64,000 bases of DNA from Ulvibacterium sp. (GTDB lineage: Bacteria; Bacteroidota; Bacteroidia; Flavobacteriales; Flavobacteriaceae): positions 62,001 to 126,000 of the forward strand of contig NZ_JANQOO010000016.1 in the NCBI RefSeq assembly GCF_028285715.1, in the 5' to 3' direction. Shown piece after piece: positions 43,406 through 52,208 of the stretch. Below the pieces are notes generated by a model. That model did no database searches and was not told where the DNA came from. It was given only the letters and a program-made list of their open reading frames with translations. A program made the position numbers and the translations under genes. Position 1 is the first letter of the stretch. Every line of letters begins with the position of its first letter.

Positions 43406-43798
43406 ATGAGAAAAATAATTCTTTTACTTACAGTTCTGGTGAGTGCAATATCGTGCAAAGAAGATAAAATGAAAAAAGTCATGGCCATTCATGATGAGGT
43501 TATGCCCAAAATGGGAACTATAAGTAAATTGGTGGCAGAGTTAAAACCTAAGGTCGATTCCACGGAAATAGGAATGGAATACGGAAAGGCAATGAAAGAT
43601 TTACAGGCTTCGCATCAAAGCATGATGGACTGGATGAGAGGTTTTGGAGATCGTTTTGATTCCGAAGAAATCTTAAAGGGAAAGGCACTTACAAAGCAAA
43701 AGCAAAAATGGTTGGATGAGGAAGAAGTTAAGGTAAAGGCCCTACAGGAGGAAATCAATTCCAGCATAGAGCGCGCTGAAGCAATATTGAAAAAGTAG
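43406..43798 (+). CDS. Methionine-rich small lipoprotein
   Basis: Start chosen at 43406 (MRKIILLLTVLVSAISC, lipid-modified Cys17) because the -7 element lies between it and the earlier in-frame ATGs. The 130-residue product is predicted to be largely helical with a Met/His-containing N-half (VMAIHDEVMPKMGTISK, SHQSMMDWMRGF) and a coiled-coil end (KWLDEEEVKVKALQEEINSS). Homologues in flavobacteria have been called viral A-type inclusion protein, which is not informative. Linked by position and composition to the Met-rich barrel protein. Confidence 0.7.
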   Translation: MRKIILLLTVLVSAISCKEDKMKKVMAIHDEVMPKMGTISKLVAELKPKVDSTEIGMEYGKAMKDLQASHQSMMDWMRGFGDRFDSEEILKGKALTKQKQKWLDEEEVKVKALQEEINSSIERAEAILKK

Positions 43799-43825
43799 AT
43801 AGGGCTGGTTTTAAGCTTTAGGCCG

Positions 43826-44380
43826 CTACTTCCATCTCAAAGTTTCCATAATTCTACGAATGTCCTTTTGTAAATACACAGCTGCGGGGTAAATGGAATC
43901 ATAGTTGGGTTTGGCATAAAAATAAAGAGATCCGGTAACAAAATGTGAAGTACTGTCGGTTACATAAAACTGGGCTTGGGATGCCGCATTTCCAGTAACT
44001 TCATAAAACATTCCAAAAACCCTTTCCTCAGGATTCAAGAATTCATTGGCCTCTATACCATCCGCCTTAACCACGTGTTCATAGGACAGTTTTTGGGCAT
44101 CCGAAAGCAACTTCTCCAAGTTGTCGTTTACCTCCTTATAGGTAATAAAAATGGAGCCCTTAATACCGGGATAATCCAATGTAAGTGAATTGTTCGCTTC
44201 ATTTTTTAATCGGGCCATGGTATTATATCGGAACTGAAAATTTTTCGTTTCCAGATTCTCCGTTTTAAAATTTGGATACTCCAATCGTAACATGGCCTTG
44301 GGTTTGGGAATAACGCTCTCTTTACAACCCACAACCAGAAGAAACAATACAAATACCAAAAAAACGAATTTATTTCTCAT
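43826..44380 (-). CDS. gldD: Gliding motility lipoprotein GldD
   Basis: A 184-residue lipoprotein (signal ending LLVVGC, Cys19) matching GldD: KPKAMLRLEYPNF near the start, GIKGSIFITYKEV in the middle and FVTGSLYFYAKPNYDS with PAAVYLQKDIRRIMETLRW at the end. Needed for gliding and T9SS-linked motility in Flavobacterium johnsoniae, on the envelope. Overlaps gldE by 11 bases, the usual arrangement. Confidence 0.95.
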   Translation of the reverse strand: MRNKFVFLVFVLFLLVVGCKESVIPKPKAMLRLEYPNFKTENLETKNFQFRYNTMARLKNEANNSLTLDYPGIKGSIFITYKEVNDNLEKLLSDAQKLSYEHVVKADGIEANEFLNPEERVFGMFYEVTGNAASQAQFYVTDSTSHFVTGSLYFYAKPNYDSIYPAAVYLQKDIRRIMETLRWK

Positions 44381-45698
44381 GGGGAACCGTAACTTTTATT
44401 TGTTTCAACCGTTTTTTATCCAAGCTTTCGACCACAAATTGATATTCCTTAAAAAGAACCTTTTCTCCTTTTTTGGGAAAGCTTCCTGCTATTTCCAGTA
44501 CAAAACCGGCAATGGTTTCGGATTCCCCTTTATTCTCTTCAAAAAGTTCTTCATCCGCTATTTTGATGACCCGATAAAAATCCTTTAAAGCGGTTTTGCC
44601 TTCAAAAACATAGTTGTAGTCGTCCAATTTGGAAAAAACCAAATCCTCATCGTCGAACTCATCGCTGATATCCCCAACAATTTCCTCAATGATATCCTCC
44701 AAGGTCACAATACCGGAAGTACCCCCATATTCATCCACAACAATGGCCAAATGATTTTTTTTATCTTGAAATTCCAACAAAAGGTCATCCAATTTTTTAT
44801 TCTCTGGCACAAAATATGGTTCGCGAATAAGGGATACCCAGTTAAAACTTTTTCTATCTATATAAGGTAGGAGGTCCTTTACATAAAGTACCCCCAGGAT
44901 ATTGTCCATATGTTCCGAAAAAACAGGAATACGGGAATACCCATTTTTCTGTATTTCTTCAAGAACCTCGGGAAACTTCATCTCCTCGTCCAAGGCAAAA
45001 ATATCGATACGTGGACGCATTACCTGTTTAGTATCGGTATTACCGAAAGACACAATGCCCTGCAATATTTTTTGCTCCTCTTTGGTCGTATCGCCCTCCG
45101 AGGTAAGTTCCAGCGCCTGGGAAAGATGGTCCACACTCAAATTGGACTTTTGCTTGCCCAATTTATTGTATAAAAAAATTGTACCAGATCGCATGGGAAG
45201 ACTCAATGGAGAAAAAAGAAAATCGAGTGTTTTGAGCGGATACGCCATAAAATGTGAAAATTGCATCCGATTTCTATTGGCATAGACTTTTGGAAGGATT
45301 TCACCGAACATTAAGATCAGGAATGTAGCCACTATCACTTCCAATAAAAAGCGTACGGAAATGAACCCTAGCCAAACCTGATTTATGTTCGAAAAAAGTG
45401 TATCCCCAATACTATTAAACAAAAGCACAATCCCAATGTTTATTGTATTGTTGGCGATAAGAATAGTAGCCAATAATTTTTTGGGGCGTTCCAGTAATTC
45501 CACAATAATGGTCCCCTGGCCCGTTTTCCTTTCCGCTATTTCATTTATATCGGTTTGGGAAAGCCCAAAAAAGGCTACCTCAGCACCCGAAATGAGAGCC
45601 GAACAAGTCAACAAAATTATAAGAATACCAAAATTCAGTGCTAAGGCACTATCAAAACCGATAAAATTTAAGAATAAACTATGGGGGTCAGGATCCAA
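44370..45698 (-). CDS. gldE: Gliding motility-associated protein GldE
   Basis: A 442-residue inner-membrane protein of the CorC/HlyC-CBS type. DUF21/CNNM membrane domain with four helices (about 15-200; VAFFGLSQTDINE and LLERPKKLLATILIANNTINI), then two CBS domains (ILQGIVSFGNTDTKQVMRPRIDIFAL, GYSRIPVFSEHMDNILGVLYVKDLL, VDEYGGTSGIVTLEDIIEEIVGDI), then the small CorC_HlyC domain to about residue 435. Associated with GldD in motility. Follows ssb by 25 bases. Confidence 0.94.
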   Translation of the reverse strand: MDPDPHSLFLNFIGFDSALALNFGILIILLTCSALISGAEVAFFGLSQTDINEIAERKTGQGTIIVELLERPKKLLATILIANNTINIGIVLLFNSIGDTLFSNINQVWLGFISVRFLLEVIVATFLILMFGEILPKVYANRNRMQFSHFMAYPLKTLDFLFSPLSLPMRSGTIFLYNKLGKQKSNLSVDHLSQALELTSEGDTTKEEQKILQGIVSFGNTDTKQVMRPRIDIFALDEEMKFPEVLEEIQKNGYSRIPVFSEHMDNILGVLYVKDLLPYIDRKSFNWVSLIREPYFVPENKKLDDLLLEFQDKKNHLAIVVDEYGGTSGIVTLEDIIEEIVGDISDEFDDEDLVFSKLDDYNYVFEGKTALKDFYRVIKIADEELFEENKGESETIAGFVLEIAGSFPKKGEKVLFKEYQFVVESLDKKRLKQIKVTVPHEK

Positions 45699-45723
45699 CA
45701 GTCACGATTTTATTTTTGAGACC

Positions 45724-46194
45724 CTAAAAAGGTAGGTCGTCTTCTGGTTCCGGTTCACTTACATGAGCGGTATTTTCAATTGGCCTTGTTCCCAGGTTGG
45801 TGGAAACAGGTTTTTGTTCCTGAGTGATATTGGATTGTGCATTGGCCATACTCTCACTTTTCGTAGAAAGGAAGGTAAAATCCTGGACCTGTATTTCAGT
45901 GGAATAACGCGTATTGCCGTCTTCGCCTTGCCATTGACGTGTTTTTAAGCGGCCTTCCACATATATCTTATCTCCCTTGCTCAGGTATTTTTCACAAATC
46001 TCTGCGGCCTTGTTACGGACAACAATATTATGCCATTCCGTATTGGTAACCTTTTCACCGGTTTGCCTATTGGTATAGGTCTCATTGGTGGCAATTGGGA
46101 ACCTCCCTATACAACCCCCTCCTTCAAAATAGTGCATTTTAACCTCATCGCCCAGATGGCCTATCAACATCACTTTGTTCAATGTTCCGCTCAT
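45724..46194 (-). CDS. ssb: Single-stranded DNA-binding protein
   Basis: A 156-residue SSB: OB-fold (1 to about 110: MSGTLNKVMLIGHLGDEVKMHY, EWHNIVVRNKAAEICEKYLSKGDKIYVEGRLKTRQW), a flexible linker, and the acidic tip EDDLPF that binds repair and replication partners. Length and tip are normal. Upstream of gldE and downstream of mutY by 27 bases, the conserved flavobacterial order. Confidence 0.97.
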   Translation of the reverse strand: MSGTLNKVMLIGHLGDEVKMHYFEGGGCIGRFPIATNETYTNRQTGEKVTNTEWHNIVVRNKAAEICEKYLSKGDKIYVEGRLKTRQWQGEDGNTRYSTEIQVQDFTFLSTKSESMANAQSNITQEQKPVSTNLGTRPIENTAHVSEPEPEDDLPF

Positions 46195-46221
46195 GCCCTT
46201 ATGTATATTTCTTGATTAAAT

Positions 46222-47256
46222 TCAAAAATACGAATTTTTGAATGCTTTTATGAAATCAGCTATTAAAACCGGGACGGGATAACTTTCCAAATTTGCCCAT
46301 GAAATACCATCCTCAAGCCGGGCTTTGCTCTCAATAATCCAAAATTTGGTGTACAGATGTTGGTGCGAGAGTTTATGTACTATTGGTGATTCATTGTACA
46401 AAGACAATCGGAAGGAAACATCACCGGATATCATTTTCTTTAATTCCTTGTCGTTTAATTCGTTTTCCGATTCCAAAAGGGGAAATTCCCAAAGATTTTG
46501 CCATATTCCCTTTCCTTTTCGCTGACTCAACTTTGTAGTATTATTTGGATCTACCCATACCAAATAGTTGAAATTTCTTCTTCTAATTTTAGTCCTGTTT
46601 TCCTTTACGGGCAGCGTATGTACCAAATTCTCCTTAAGCCCTATACAGCTTTCATTTAACGGACAAAGCAGGCAATAGGGCTTTTTAGGAGCACATTGTA
46701 TGGCCCCAAATTCCATAATTCCTTGATTGTAATCCCTTATATTTTTTCGGTCCATGACCTCCACGGCCAATTGCTTAAAGTATCGTATCCCCTTTGTACT
46801 GTTAATAGGAATATCTATCCCAAAATAACGAGCTAGTACACGATATACGTTTCCGTCCACAACCGGCCGCGGCTCATCAAAACAAATAGAAGCTATGGCA
46901 CTGGCCGTATAATCCCCTATCCCTTTGAGCTTCAAAAGTTCATCGTAGGAATTCGGAAAACGACCTCCATATTCCCTGACCACGGTCTTGGCGGTTGCAT
47001 GTAGATTGCGGGCCCTGGAATAATAACCCAATCCCTGCCATAGTTTCAAAACCCTTTCCTCGGATGCCTTGGCCAAATCCTGAACAGTGGGAAAATTCTC
47101 AACAAATTTTAGATAATAGGGTTCGCCCTGTACAACGCGGGTCTGTTGAAGAATAACTTCCGAAAGCCAAATTTTGTAAGGATCTCTTGTGCTTCTCCAA
47201 GGCAAGCTTCGTTTATTTTCGGAATACCAATGAAGAATTTTTTGGGAAAAAAACAT
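46222..47256 (-). CDS. mutY: A/G-specific adenine glycosylase
   Basis: A 344-residue MutY that removes adenine paired with 8-oxoguanine. Catalytic Glu33 (LSEVILQQT) and Asp134 (VDGNVYRVLARY); helix-hairpin-helix LKGIGDYTASA (110-120); the [4Fe-4S] ligands Cys188, Cys195, Cys198 and Cys204 with standard spacing; and the C-terminal NUDIX-like domain that recognises oxoG. Divergent from HU. Confidence 0.96.
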   Translation of the reverse strand: MFFSQKILHWYSENKRSLPWRSTRDPYKIWLSEVILQQTRVVQGEPYYLKFVENFPTVQDLAKASEERVLKLWQGLGYYSRARNLHATAKTVVREYGGRFPNSYDELLKLKGIGDYTASAIASICFDEPRPVVDGNVYRVLARYFGIDIPINSTKGIRYFKQLAVEVMDRKNIRDYNQGIMEFGAIQCAPKKPYCLLCPLNESCIGLKENLVHTLPVKENRTKIRRRNFNYLVWVDPNNTTKLSQRKGKGIWQNLWEFPLLESENELNDKELKKMISGDVSFRLSLYNESPIVHKLSHQHLYTKFWIIESKARLEDGISWANLESYPVPVLIADFIKAFKNSYF

Positions 47257-47337
47257 TTATGTAAATACTAATGCGCAAAAGTAGGTGTTTATATACTTAA
47301 AATTAGCTCGTTAAGGGGAAAGATTCAATTTAATTTA

Positions 47338-47345
47338 TATATTTG
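47338..47345 (+). promoter_or_regulatory. -7 promoter element of the HU gene
   Basis: TATATTTG, exact consensus, 38 bases ahead of the HU start. Confidence 0.55.
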
Positions 47346-47383
47346 CAAGCCGAAAAAACATACTGAAAATCTAATTTTTAAAG

Positions 47384-47674
47384 ATGACGAAAGCGGAAAT
47401 TGTAGCGAAAATCTCAGATAAACTGGGAATTGAAAAGGGAGATGTCCAAGCCACTGTAGAATCCTTTATGGAAGAAGTAAAATCCTCATTGGAAAGTGGG
47501 GACAATGTTTACTTGAGAGGTTTTGGGAGTTTTATTATCAAGACCAGAGCCGAAAAAACAGGCAGAAATATCTCCAAAAATACCACTATAAAAATACCGG
47601 CCCATAACATTCCGGCATTCAAGCCTGCTAAGGTTTTTGTAGAAGGGGTTAAAAGCAACGTTCAGGTTAAATAA
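47384..47674 (+). CDS. HU-family DNA-binding protein
   Basis: A 96-residue histone-like protein. It starts MTKAEIVAKISDKLGIEKGDVQATVESFMEEV and has the beta-arm region GFGSFIIKTRAEKTGRNISKNTTIKIPA, including the Pro at the DNA-intercalating arm, then PAFKPAKVFVEGV. A usual HU dimer subunit, acting on nucleoid structure. Cotranscribed with the 29-residue basic gene 26 bases downstream. Confidence 0.95.
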   Translation: MTKAEIVAKISDKLGIEKGDVQATVESFMEEVKSSLESGDNVYLRGFGSFIIKTRAEKTGRNISKNTTIKIPAHNIPAFKPAKVFVEGVKSNVQVK

Positions 47675-47700
47675 CATATTCAATTAAAAGGAGAATTTTA

Positions 47701-47790
47701 TGCCGAGTGGTAAAAAACGAAAAAGACATAAGGTTGCTACCCATAAACGCAAAAAGCGTAGGAGAGCAAACCGACACAAGAAAAAGTAGT
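47701..47790 (+). CDS. 29-residue highly basic protein, possible ribosomal protein
   Basis: The frame MPSGKKRKRHKVATHKRKKR... of 29 residues is about two-thirds Lys, Arg and His with no acidic residue. It lies 26 bases after HU, with a strong terminator starting at its stop codon, and before RNase G. It is too short for routine gene calling. Such composition is that of a ribosomal or RNA-binding peptide; it is not the known THX sequence type. A new large-subunit protein (bL38) was reported in Flavobacterium johnsoniae ribosomes and this could be the same, but I cannot check its sequence. Confidence 0.75.
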
Positions 47791-47808
47791 TTTTGCAACT
47801 ACTTTTTC
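47780..47808 (+). terminator. Terminator after the HU/basic protein pair
   Basis: Perfect 12-bp stem GAAAAAGTAGTT/AACTACTTTTTC with a 5-base loop and a CATTTTAAT tail; the stem includes the stop codon of the 29-residue gene. Confidence 0.75.
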
Positions 47809-47832
47809 ATTTTAATACGTTCATTGACATAG

Positions 47833-47852
47833 AAATTCCTAAAAGAATTTCG
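47833..47852 (+). other. Hairpin 1 in the RNase G leader
   Basis: GAAATTC-CTAAAA-GAATTTC, perfect 7-bp stem, about 80-100 bases before the RNase G start. Confidence 0.45.
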
Positions 47853-47893
47853 ACGGGTTTGTACAACCTGTTTTAGTAATTGTTCAATCAGCA

Positions 47894-47913
47894 CATCCAC
47901 ATTTCTGTGGATG
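47894..47913 (+). other. Hairpin 2 in the RNase G leader
   Basis: CATCCACA-TTTC-TGTGGATG, perfect 8-bp stem with a tetraloop, 18 bases before the start codon; could mask or expose the start region. Confidence 0.55.
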
Positions 47914-47930
47914 GCTATAAATAAAATCAG

Positions 47931-49478
47931 GTGAATAGAGAATTAATCGTAAGATCTAGTTCCAATGCCGTCGATTTTGCCTTGTTAAAGGATGGAAAGC
48001 TGACCGAATTGCACAAGGAAGAGGACAATAACGATTTCTCCGTTGGAGATATCTTTTTGGCCAAGGTGCGTAAGCCTGTAACCGGTCTCAATGCCGCTTT
48101 TGTAAACGTGGGATATGAAAAGGATGCGTTTTTACATTATCATGACCTAGGGCCGCAGCTTTCTTCCATGCTAAAGTTTATCAAAAAGGTAAGCACCGGA
48201 AAACTACGGGACTACTCCCTAAAAAACTTTCCATTTGAAAAGGATATTGACAAACATGGTAGCATAAACGATGTTATTAAGGCCAATCAATCCTTGTTGG
48301 TACAAATAGTCAAGGAACCGATATCTACCAAAGGCCCAAGGATAAGTTCCGAGCTCTCCATAGCCGGACGATATCTGGTAATGGTACCTTTTTCAGATCG
48401 TGTTTCCGTCTCTCAAAAGATAGGGAGCAACGAAGAAAAAGACAGGCTTAAAAGACTTGTAAAAAGCATTAAGCCTAAAGGTTTCGGTGTCATAATCCGA
48501 ACAGTGGCAGAAGGCAAAAAAGTGGCGGAACTGGACAAAGATTTAGAAAACTTGCTGAACAAATGGTCGGCAATGTGTAAAAAATTGTACAGAGCGCGAA
48601 CACCCTCCAAAGTATTGGTGGAGCTCAATAGGGCTTCAAGCATACTGCGGGACGTTTTCAATGATTCCTTTACGGGAATCCATGTTGATGACGAAACGCT
48701 CTATGGACAAATTCAGGATTACGTACAGGAAATCGCATCAGGAAAGGAATCCATTGTAAAGCTTTATAATTCGTCCGTTCCCATTTTCGAAAAATTTGGA
48801 ATAGAGCGACAAATTAAAACTTCCTTTGGCAGAACAGCTTCCATGAGTAAAGGAGCCTATTTGATCATAGAGCATACAGAGGCCTTGCACGTCATTGACG
48901 TGAATAGTGGCAACCGATCTAACAAAGCCAAAAATCAAGAGGATACGGCCTTGGAAGTAAACCTTCTAGCAGCCTCGGAAATTGCAAGACAACTGCGTTT
49001 GCGGGATATGGGCGGCATTATTGTGGTCGATTTTATCGATATGGTAAAGGCACCGCATAGACGTAAGCTTTTTGATCATCTTAGGGATGAGATGAAGGAC
49101 GACCGTGCCAAACATAAGATTTTGCCCCCTAGTAAATTTGGTCTTGTTCAAATCACACGACAACGGGTGAGACCGGAAATGAATATCAAAACCACGGAGG
49201 AAAATCCAAATGGTAACGGTCAAGAAGTGGAAGCCCCAATAGTCCTAATAGATCGGATAAATTCCGATTTGGAAAAACTTTTAAAAGGCCCCGCCAAGGA
49301 CAACAGCATTACGCTGAATATCCATCCATTTATTGCGGCATACCTTTCCAAAGGTTTTCCGTCCATACGTACCAAGTGGTTCTTGGAACACAAAAAATGG
49401 ATAAAAATACAACCAAGAGATGCCTATACGTATCTAGAATATCGTTTTAAAAATAAAGATGGTAAGACCATTTATTAA
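47931..49478 (+). CDS. rng: Ribonuclease E/G family endoribonuclease
   Basis: A 515-residue RNase G starting with GTG (MNRELIVRSSS). S1-like domain at about 35-125 (GDIFLAKVRKPVTGLNAAFVNVGYEKDAFLHYHDLG), the RNase H-like part, the DNase-like catalytic part with TEALHVIDVNSGN (metal-binding Asp) and IVVDFIDM (second Asp), and ITRQRVRP. The Zn-link region of RNase E is not seen; the C-terminal scaffold is absent. It is a G-type enzyme. Two hairpins lie in the leader, which recalls the self-regulated leader of E. coli rne. Confidence 0.95.
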   Translation: MNRELIVRSSSNAVDFALLKDGKLTELHKEEDNNDFSVGDIFLAKVRKPVTGLNAAFVNVGYEKDAFLHYHDLGPQLSSMLKFIKKVSTGKLRDYSLKNFPFEKDIDKHGSINDVIKANQSLLVQIVKEPISTKGPRISSELSIAGRYLVMVPFSDRVSVSQKIGSNEEKDRLKRLVKSIKPKGFGVIIRTVAEGKKVAELDKDLENLLNKWSAMCKKLYRARTPSKVLVELNRASSILRDVFNDSFTGIHVDDETLYGQIQDYVQEIASGKESIVKLYNSSVPIFEKFGIERQIKTSFGRTASMSKGAYLIIEHTEALHVIDVNSGNRSNKAKNQEDTALEVNLLAASEIARQLRLRDMGGIIVVDFIDMVKAPHRRKLFDHLRDEMKDDRAKHKILPPSKFGLVQITRQRVRPEMNIKTTEENPNGNGQEVEAPIVLIDRINSDLEKLLKGPAKDNSITLNIHPFIAAYLSKGFPSIRTKWFLEHKKWIKIQPRDAYTYLEYRFKNKDGKTIY

Positions 49479-49510
49479 AAAAAGCGACCCTAAATTGGGG
49501 TCGCTTTTTT
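49478..49510 (+). terminator. Terminator of rng
   Basis: AAAAAAGCGACCC...GGGTCGCTTTTTT: 7 GC-rich pairs plus 6 A-T pairs and a U run, right after the stop. Confidence 0.9.
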
Positions 49511-49528
49511 GTTTATTATTTTTGTCGA

Positions 49529-50014
49529 ATGCCTTTTAACCCAAGCTATACACTCCCTGAAGCCATTAAAAAAATAGAGCGCTATTGTGCCTATAGGGAG
49601 CGTTGCCATAAAGAGACCTTATCCAAATTAAAAGAAATGCGCATGATTCCAGAGGCCGTAGACCAAATTATGGCACACTTGATTTTAGAGGGTTACCTCA
49701 ATGAAGAGCGTTTTGCCAAAAGCTTTGCCCGAGGGAAGTTCGCCATAAAAAAATGGGGAAGAAATCGTATCATAAATGAGCTAAGACAACGAAATATTTC
49801 AAAGCATAATATACAAACGGCACTCCAGGAAATTAATGAAGAGGACTATCAAAGGACACTGGACACCCTGGCAAGAAAAAGAGTGAACCAATTAACCGGT
49901 AGAAGTCTTCCCGAAAAGCGCAGAAAACTGGCAGATTATCTCTTCTATAGAGGTTGGGAAAGCCATCTCGTTTATGATAAAATCGAAGATTTATTAAAAG
50001 GTTACGACACTTGA
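49529..50014 (+). CDS. recX: RecX-type regulator of RecA
   Basis: A 161-residue helical protein of three tandem three-helix repeats: AIKKIERYCAYRERCHKETLSKLKEMR, LILEGYLNEERFAKSFARGKFAIKKWGRNRIINELRQRNIS, and KRRKLADYLFYRGWESHLVYDKIEDLL. Binds RecA filaments and limits recombination. recA is not in the window. Lies in its own unit after the rng terminator. Confidence 0.9.
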   Translation: MPFNPSYTLPEAIKKIERYCAYRERCHKETLSKLKEMRMIPEAVDQIMAHLILEGYLNEERFAKSFARGKFAIKKWGRNRIINELRQRNISKHNIQTALQEINEEDYQRTLDTLARKRVNQLTGRSLPEKRRKLADYLFYRGWESHLVYDKIEDLLKGYDT

Positions 50015-50032
50015 CCGTATCTTTAAAAATTC

Positions 50033-50049
50033 TTGGAATCCCATTCCAA
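50033..50049. terminator. Weak hairpin between recX and the cupin gene
   Basis: TTGGAAT-CCC-ATTCCAA, 7-bp stem with a 3-base loop between two converging stops (50014 and 50075); a short T run follows on the plus strand. Confidence 0.35.
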
Positions 50050-50074
50050 CCTTTTCGAAAAAACTTATTGGTCA

Positions 50075-50935
50075 CTATACTTCAACGCGTTTGTTGGTCT
50101 CCTGAATCGCTTCTTCATTCTTCCAATCTATCCATTTTTGGCCCTTAAGTCTGCGCATTAGGCCATCATAATGGCGCATTATTAGAATATTATAGATTGC
50201 TCTTGTAACGTTTCTGGGATTATGGGCCATAGCTCTAAGGCTCATGGAAAATCCAGGGGTAAGATATTTCATATAATGCCAATATCCTTCTGGCATATAA
50301 AGTACCTCACCATGGTTTAGATGCGTCCTATAACCCTTAGCATGTTTTAAGGCCGGCCATTTTTCAAAATCCGGGTTGGAAAAATCAATGCTTTCATGGG
50401 TAATTAAGGAATGTGGTATTTTATATAGATATTTTGTCTCTTTCCTAGAAAAAAGGATGCATTCTTTTTGACCTTCAAAGTGAAAGTGGAAAATATTGGC
50501 CAAATCTATATCGTAATGCATAAAGGTATGGGAATTCCTCCCTCCAAAAAAGAGCATCGGCAACCCTTTCATAAATCGCAAACCTAGGTCAGGATAATCA
50601 AAGTCTTTCTGGAGTTCAGGAACCTCCTTAAGGATATTCCAAAGAAAAATGCGGTAACGGGTCGGTGCAGTCCTTAATAGGTCAATATAATCCGACATCT
50701 TCATTTGTGCATGTGGCTCATTGAAGCCATCTTCATGATGCACAGGTCTATCATCGTACAAAGGAACTATTTTGTCTCCCGCTACTTCCCGCATGTATTC
50801 AAGGTTCCATTTGGAATACGCGGGCCAGTGAAGCGTACATTCCTCGATTATTACGGGTCTTTGGGGCTTAAAAAAAGAATCAATAAACTCTTTTTTTGTA
50901 AGAGTTTTGACTCTGGGGATGTTTTTTAATTCCAA
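50075..50935 (-). CDS. Cupin-like (JmjC/FIH-type) oxygenase
   Basis: A 286-residue protein of the cupin_8 family, related to 2-oxoglutarate oxygenases such as FIH. It has RPVIIEECTLHWPAYSKW near the start, iron-ligand candidates His and Asp in HTFMHYDIDLANIF (near 137-148) and the distal His in MPEGYWHYM (near 217-223). These agree with an Fe(II)/2-oxoglutarate enzyme that hydroxylates a protein or nucleic-acid substrate. Convergent with recX. Substrate unknown. Confidence 0.87.
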   Translation of the reverse strand: MELKNIPRVKTLTKKEFIDSFFKPQRPVIIEECTLHWPAYSKWNLEYMREVAGDKIVPLYDDRPVHHEDGFNEPHAQMKMSDYIDLLRTAPTRYRIFLWNILKEVPELQKDFDYPDLGLRFMKGLPMLFFGGRNSHTFMHYDIDLANIFHFHFEGQKECILFSRKETKYLYKIPHSLITHESIDFSNPDFEKWPALKHAKGYRTHLNHGEVLYMPEGYWHYMKYLTPGFSMSLRAMAHNPRNVTRAIYNILIMRHYDGLMRRLKGQKWIDWKNEEAIQETNKRVEV

Positions 50936-51013
50936 TGGTGTTCAGGTTATTTAAACATCAAAGGTAAAAAACCTTACAAAATGCTTTCCTAAAATTAACC
51001 TTTGGTTAAGAGA

Positions 51014-52108
51014 CTACCCCGCTATTTTTGACTTTGCCTTTGCGGCTTCATTACGTTCAATACTATGTCCGGGACGGGTCCATTTCGGCTTTTCGCCCAA
51101 GTCCTGTAACACGGAATCAGAAGCCTCAACGGTCTTAGGTTGGGCGTGCTTTTCAAAGGGTTTCTGACTATTGAGCCCAAGGAGTGCAAACATTTCCATA
51201 TCCTCGTTTACGTCCGGGTTGGGAGTGGTCAACAATTTGTCACCGGCAAAAATTGAATTGGCTCCGGCAAAGAAACAAAGCGCCTGCCCTTCCCTACTCA
51301 TTTGCGTACGGCCAGCGGAAAGACGTACTTGGGTCTCTGGCATTACAATACGGGTGGCAGCTACCATACGTATCATATCCCAAATGGCCACAGGTTCAAT
51401 ATCCTCCATGGGAGTACCTTCCACAGCCACCAATGCATTTATAGGGACGGATTCAGGCTGAGGGTTCAAAGAAGATAGGGCTACAAGCATACCTGCCCGA
51501 TCCTCCAGTTTTTCACCCATGCCAATAATACCTCCACTACATACCGTGACATTACTTTTCCTAACATTGTCTATGGTCTCCAAACGGTCTTCAAAAGCAC
51601 GAGTGGAAATAACATCTTTGTAGTAATCCTCGGAAGTATCCAAATTGTGATTATAGGCATAGAGTCCGGCTTCGGCCAAACGTTTGGCTTGATTTTCCGT
51701 TAGCATGCCCAGTGTGCAACAAACTTCCATATCCAATTTGTTGATGGTACGTACCATTTCCAAAACCTGATCAAACTCGGGGCCATCCTTTACGTTTCGC
51801 CATGCAGCTCCCATACAAACTCTTGAGCTTCCAGATTGCTTGGCTCTTAATGCCTGGGCCTTAACATGCGAAACCGACATAAGATCATTTTTTTCTATAT
51901 CGGTATGATATCGGGCCGCTTGGGGACAATATCCGCAATCCTCTGAACACCCCCCTGTCTTAATGGATAATAAAGTGGAAACTTGTACTGTATTAGGGTC
52001 ATGATGCTTTCGGTGCACTGTCGCCGCTTCATACAGCAATTCCATCAAAGGTTTATTATATATATTTAGAACCTCCTCCTTGGTCCAGTTATGTCTAGTA
52101 TAGCTCAT
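51014..52108 (-). CDS. bioB: Biotin synthase
   Basis: A 364-residue radical-SAM enzyme that inserts sulfur into dethiobiotin. The [4Fe-4S] motif is CSEDCGYC (Cys54, Cys58, Cys61), followed by CMGAAWRN, AYNHNLDTS, CSGGIIGMGE and VRLSAGRTQMSREGQALCFFAGANSIFAGDKLLTTPNP. The conserved [2Fe-2S] ligand cysteines and Arg are in place. Its C-terminus is longer than E. coli BioB. It lies 100 bases beyond the KAS gene in the biotin cluster. Confidence 0.97.
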   Translation of the reverse strand: MSYTRHNWTKEEVLNIYNKPLMELLYEAATVHRKHHDPNTVQVSTLLSIKTGGCSEDCGYCPQAARYHTDIEKNDLMSVSHVKAQALRAKQSGSSRVCMGAAWRNVKDGPEFDQVLEMVRTINKLDMEVCCTLGMLTENQAKRLAEAGLYAYNHNLDTSEDYYKDVISTRAFEDRLETIDNVRKSNVTVCSGGIIGMGEKLEDRAGMLVALSSLNPQPESVPINALVAVEGTPMEDIEPVAIWDMIRMVAATRIVMPETQVRLSAGRTQMSREGQALCFFAGANSIFAGDKLLTTPNPDVNEDMEMFALLGLNSQKPFEKHAQPKTVEASDSVLQDLGEKPKWTRPGHSIERNEAAKAKSKIAG

Positions 52109-52208
52109 AGAATTGAATTATATCCAAATTAAAATTAACCAAATAAAAATTAGCAGCTAAGGAACGACTTTGCGAATGGCTAAAATATGATATTTGTTTG
52201 TTTTTTGG

